Assembly (NCBI GenBank): GCA_037127315.1
Contig: JBBBDQ010000350.1
Coordinates: forward strand, 2,446,501 to 2,510,500
Origin: Ascarosepion bandense
Lineage: Eukaryota > Mollusca > Cephalopoda > Sepiida > Sepiidae
DNA length: 64,000 bases
Direction: 5' to 3'
Of the stretch, positions 59,841-64,000 are shown piece after piece (positions within the stretch are counted from its first letter, which is position 1; each line of letters starts with the position of its first letter). The notes beneath the pieces were generated by a model, which was given only the letters and a program-made list of their open reading frames with translations, made no database searches and was not told the DNA's origin. The translations under genes and the position numbers were made by a program.

Positions 59841-60520
59841 GACAATAGATAATGATGTTCATTGTATTGGAAGGGATAAGGGAGAAAATGAGAAGATACA
59901 GAAAAAGAAAAGCAAAAAGAGCAGAGGAATGAGATAATGATCTCAGTTATATTGAAAGGAATAAGGGAGTATTGTAGACACAAGGTCTAACTTTCACAGG
60001 GTACTTTTTCAGCCAAAATACGGTTGCCGCAAAATTACTCACTACTCTCAACGATCGTTGTCAAAAGTACACTGAGTGAATCACTCACAGGTAGCTTCTC
60101 TTTTCTTCCTGAGAAATAACAAGACTTCGATATTATGAAACAAATGGTTACAAGACAAACAAGTTTCCCTTTTTCACAACAGTTCAATGACAGGTAAGTA
60201 TGTTGATTTCTTTCAGCAAGCCACCTGAACTCATTTATAACAGTTTCTTGGTTTGATTTTGTTACCCATTCACTAAAGGGAGATAATAAAAAGGTACAGG
60301 AAGAGAGAAAGAGAAAAGCAGAGGAATGAGATAATGATCTTAGTTGTGTTGGAAGAGATAAGGGAGATAATGAGAAGATACAGGAAAAGGAAATGAGAAG
60401 AGCAGAGGAATAAGATAATGATCATAGTTGTATTAGAAGGGATAAGGGAGAGAATGAGAAGATACAGGAAAAAAGAGAGAGAAGGGTAAAGCAGAGGTAT
60501 AAGATGATAATCTTAGATGA
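59841..60520. repeat. Purine-rich tandem repeat, about 90-base units in two blocks
   Basis: Units with GGATAAGGGAGA, AATGAGAAGATACAGGAAAA and GAGATAATGATC recur at 59870-59970 and 60285-60520, separated by unrelated DNA (about 59975-60280). Confidence 0.7.
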
Positions 60521-61340
60521 CAACAAACTAATTTTCAATTATTAACTTTGTAATCAACATACTAAGTTTAAATACTTACCAAATTGGCTTTATTCTAGTC
60601 TTATTATCCTTAGAAAAACATCAACCCATCTACCTTCAATCTACCATGCAAATTGGGCTCTCTAGACTTGGTAGGGCAAGCAGTATAGCAGAAAACTCTG
60701 TGGCTAAAACCAACCTGGAGATCCACTCATTTATCTTGCCCTAAACATAGATTGAAACTGTGAAATCTTGCATGCATTAATTTCAACTCTTTTTTATTAA
60801 ATTTCCATTGTTTCTTTCCTGGTAAATTGACATCTGATTGTGCAAAGATGACTTCAAATGGAACAAGTAGTGACTTCTCTTAACATTGGATATTGTAGTG
60901 TTTTGGGTTAAGAAACATTCAAGGAAACCAGCTAGACTTACCTCAAACAATGTCAGCTTTTCACATGATGTGATTAGCCTGTGATATCATGAACAGATCA
61001 GGTGTCAAAAGACATAGCACCTATCAAGTAGAAACCATTGTCATGCCAAGTTCAATGTGCAGAATATTCTCAACTTTCTCATGGGACATGCTAATAGCAT
61101 TGACAATTTGACTGAGAGTCAATCACCTCTCATCCATCACCATGTGATTAACATGACCAATATTTTCCTCTGTGATGGCAGTTTGCAGGATGTCCAGACT
61201 TTGGGTCATCTTCAAGACTCTTTCATCCCATCATAAATTCAGCTTCCCACTTTTGCACTGTTGATAGAACTGGAATGACATCCTCTAATATAGCAACCAT
61301 ACCAGCATGAAAGTCCATCAGGGCTAAACCCTTTTTTGAA
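60521..61340. other. Intergenic stretch
   Basis: Nothing recognised with confidence. Confidence 0.35.
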
Positions 61341-61758
61341 GGTCAGTCAGTTAAGTGTCATACGTGATACACGCTTCGGCAATCATGTCTCGAAAGAGAC
61401 ATGACTGACTGGGCAGAAGATTATCCTTCAGTAGGTTGCCATTGCTTTCTGCAGTAGACTGGTTGCCAGCCAAGACTATAGAACCCAATCTGTCCTATTA
61501 TTTAACCCATAACTGAAGGGAAGAGATGGATTAATGTCTTTCCAAAGGGTATTTGTGCGTATTTCCACTCTCATCAGTATTCTCATCCTTCTCTTACCCA
61601 CTTCCTGACACCTATGTAAACCCCTGCAAAACAGTGGCAGTAAAATGCCTTGCTTGGGGCGATATGATTATAAAAAAAAAGTGAATGCAAGGAATTCAAC
61701 AGGAATTCAAACTCGATTTGTTATTCCGAGTCGATATCCACTGCACCACAACACACAT
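61341..61758 (-). mobile_element. SINE A interrupted by a LINE X tail
   Basis: SINE A from CAGTCAGTTAAGTGTCATAC to GATATCCACTGCACCACAAC. About 120 bases of LINE X 3' tail (61561-61680, + strand, ending GGGGCGATATGATT and poly-A) are inserted in it. Confidence 0.8.
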
Positions 61759-62439
61759 CTCGAAGGTACTTGATCCAAATTTTGTCAATTTTCAAGAGAA
61801 GTCACTACTAGTTACTTCTGAAATCTTATTTGAACAGTCAGATATCAGTTTACCTGCAAAGAAACAATATAGCTATTAATAAGTTGAAATGATTGGATAT
61901 TTCACAACTTTAGCATCACTCTTTCATAATTAACGGATGAACTTTCCAGCCCACCATTCTACATAAGATAGTGTCACCTTCATCTTATTGTTGGTAACCT
62001 CTGTCAATTTATTTGCAAACCCTGAATGACATTTTGCAGTTATTTCTTAAATAGATATATTGATATACAAGATATTTCATATACTGGTTAATTTATGCTG
62101 TAAAGGTTATAAATTTAGTTCAGTATTTCAATCATTTGTTGTCTTAAGGAAATTAGGTAAAATGTTTATAAAGTGTAACAAATTGGCTCTTCAGTACAAA
62201 GTCTGGAATGGGTCATGGCTAAAAATCCATGAAGCAAAATCAATGATTCATTAGATTACATTTCTATCAGCATGAATGATTTGGGCACCTTGACATGGGA
62301 TAATGGTCAGCAAGCTTATCTCGCTAGAACTTATTACAACTGAGCAGTGAGTTTGATCCTCACTGGGTACCCCATATTATCGGCCTTGTGCCATATCTAA
62401 GCAGCACTTAGAAAATCAACTATCAGCATGACTGGTTTT

Positions 62440-63392
62440 AAAGTTTATGTGAAGGCATTCAATAAAATATGACAGAAAGAATTGATAGAAATGCTCAGCA
62501 ACTCCCATATATTTAGGAAAGATATTAGAGTAATCAAGAATCTCTACTGGCAGTAAACTGCCCGCATATGGACAAAAAATTAATTCAGCAAATATGCAAA
62601 GATAGAAAGGGACATAAGCAAAGGATGTGTCTTTTCACCAGATCTATTCAACCTGTACAGCAAGACTATTCCAAGGACCCTACAGAAGGTAGCTGAAGAA
62701 AGTGAAAAGAAAGGACTACAAATAAACTACAAGGAAACCAAATGTATGGTCATCAGCAAAAAGAGCAGTCCAAAATGCCAAATACAGGTGGGGGATACTA
62801 AAATTAAGTAGGTACAAAAATTTAAATATCTATCAGAAGATGGAAAGTGTGACACAGAGATCCAAAGGAGAATTAGCATGACAAAGGATGCATTCCAGAA
62901 GCTGAGTAGAGTATTAGGAGACAGGAAAATTTTGCTAGAAACAGAGTACTGGATTGCTATGTGATGTCTGTTCTTCAGTATGGCAGTGAATGCTGGACAA
63001 TATCATCAAAGATGAAGGAAAAACTTGAAGCAACTGAAATGTGGTTCTACAGAGGATGCTGCACGTTTCATGGAGCAAGCACATGAGCAATGATGAGGTT
63101 TTGGAAAGGATGGAAATGAAAATTAATACTGAGCATCAGGAAAAGACAGCTGAAGTTCCTGGAACATGTAATGTGGAAAAAGGGTTTGGAGAATTTGATA
63201 CTCACAGGCCTGATAGAAGAAAAGAGAGACAGGGAAAAGCAGCATGTAATATATTTGATGGGCCTGAGCAGGTGGATGGCAGAGCTGGAGTTGGGTGGGG
63301 TAACAGTAGAAAGTGTGCTAAGAGCCACTAAGGATAGGGAGATGTGAAAGGTCATGATTGCCTATGTCCTGAAAGGACAGGGCACATAGAAT
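62440..63392 (+). mobile_element. LINE Y (RTE-like) with reverse-transcriptase remnant
   Basis: The RT part reads KDIRVIKNLYWQ, then DISKGCVFSPDLFNLYS, and later the ALERM/RKRQLKF-type C-terminus. Stops and frameshifts throughout. Longest LINE Y copy here. Confidence 0.8.
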
Positions 63393-63423
63393 AATATATA
63401 TGCCAACTGTTTATAAGAAATTA

Positions 63424-63504
63424 TAATGTGGATATAAAGTGGGGGATCAAATCTATATTATAATCAATATATAAAATGATCCCTCATTTTGTGGCCATGC
63501 TAGT
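63424..63504. mobile_element. Tiny TIR element (MITE-like), copy 3
   Basis: ATGTGGATATAAAGTGGGGG and CCCTCATTTTGTGGCCAT ends, as in 11772-11853. It sits inside or next to a LINE Y copy. Confidence 0.6.
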
Positions 63505-63529
63505 TTCTATACACTTATATTCTAGATTT

Positions 63530-63672
63530 ATGGACTTGAGCTAGTGGATGACAAAATGGGGGTTGCATGGTGTAACAGGAGAAAGCATGCTACGAGCCAC
63601 CAGGGATAGGGAGATGTGAAAGCCCATGATTGCCTACGTCCTGAAAGGACATGGCACATAGAAGAAGAAGAA
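63530..63672 (+). mobile_element. LINE Y 3' fragment
   Basis: Repeats the 3' 130 bases of the preceding LINE Y and ends GGCACATAGAAGAAGAAG. Confidence 0.75.
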
Positions 63673-63937
63673 ATAATATGGTTTCTTTTTTTCTTTTGTT
63701 TAAATACAACTCATTCTACTGAGGAAATTGTCGATTATATTTCAGTAATTAAATTGCACTAATGAAGCATTTTTGCTACATAATTTCCTATTGGTCTTAT
63801 GAGTATACAAGTTTTATGAGGCATGTGCACAATGTTTAGATAAGTCTTTTCATTACTCAACATATATTTTAGCAGAAAACAAGTGCAGCCATTTTATTGA
63901 ATAAAAATAATAGAGATAAGTCAGAATTCCACAAGCA

Positions 63938-64000
63938 CTTCATCTTCTTCATGTGCCAAGTGCCTTCAGGACGTAAGCAATAATGGACTTCCACTTGGCT
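63938..64000 (-). mobile_element. LINE Y 3' end, running off the right edge
   Basis: CATCTTCTTCATGTGCCAAG followed by the CTTCAGGACGTAAGCAATAA block matches the reverse complement of the LINE Y end. Confidence 0.7.

Overview
The window looks like nuclear DNA of an invertebrate animal, most likely a mollusc and probably a cephalopod. It is strongly AT-rich, has long introns, many (TA)n microsatellites, and dense SINEs, LINEs and Penelope-like elements. The tRNA-like SINEs resemble those described from squid and octopus, but I could not search a database, so the taxon is inference.

One complete protein-coding gene dominates. It lies on the minus strand from the start codon at 55871 to the stop at 22587, in 11 exons that I joined by hand. 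Every junction has GT-AG signals and compatible phase, giving a 717-residue protein. The product has a signal peptide, a thioredoxin-like N-terminal part, a protease-associated (PA)-like domain, and a C-terminal half that aligns with bacterial peptide-N-glycosidase F (PNGase F). Both eight-stranded domains, three disulfide pairs and most catalytic or substrate-binding residues are recognisable. It is a candidate secreted or lumenal animal N-glycan amidase.

At the left edge, 2-136 (+) may be the last coding piece of another gene, followed by about 3.2 kb of AT-rich DNA that could be its 3' UTR. A GC-rich block with exon-like splice signals sits at 12084-12292 (+).

The rest is mobile DNA: a tRNA-derived SINE family (A) including one copy with a 5S rRNA head that moved as a unit; a second 5S-headed SINE; a short SINE (B) sharing its 3' tail with a LINE (X); a third tRNA-like SINE (C); an RTE-like LINE (Y); Penelope-like fragments bounded by (TA)n and carrying hammerhead-ribozyme-like cores; a decayed P-element/THAP transposon nested in a SINE B; a mariner; Helitron-like repeats; a candidate solo LTR; small TIR elements; and several tandem repeats. 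Many lie in introns of the PNGase F-like gene, some within about 50 bases of a splice site.
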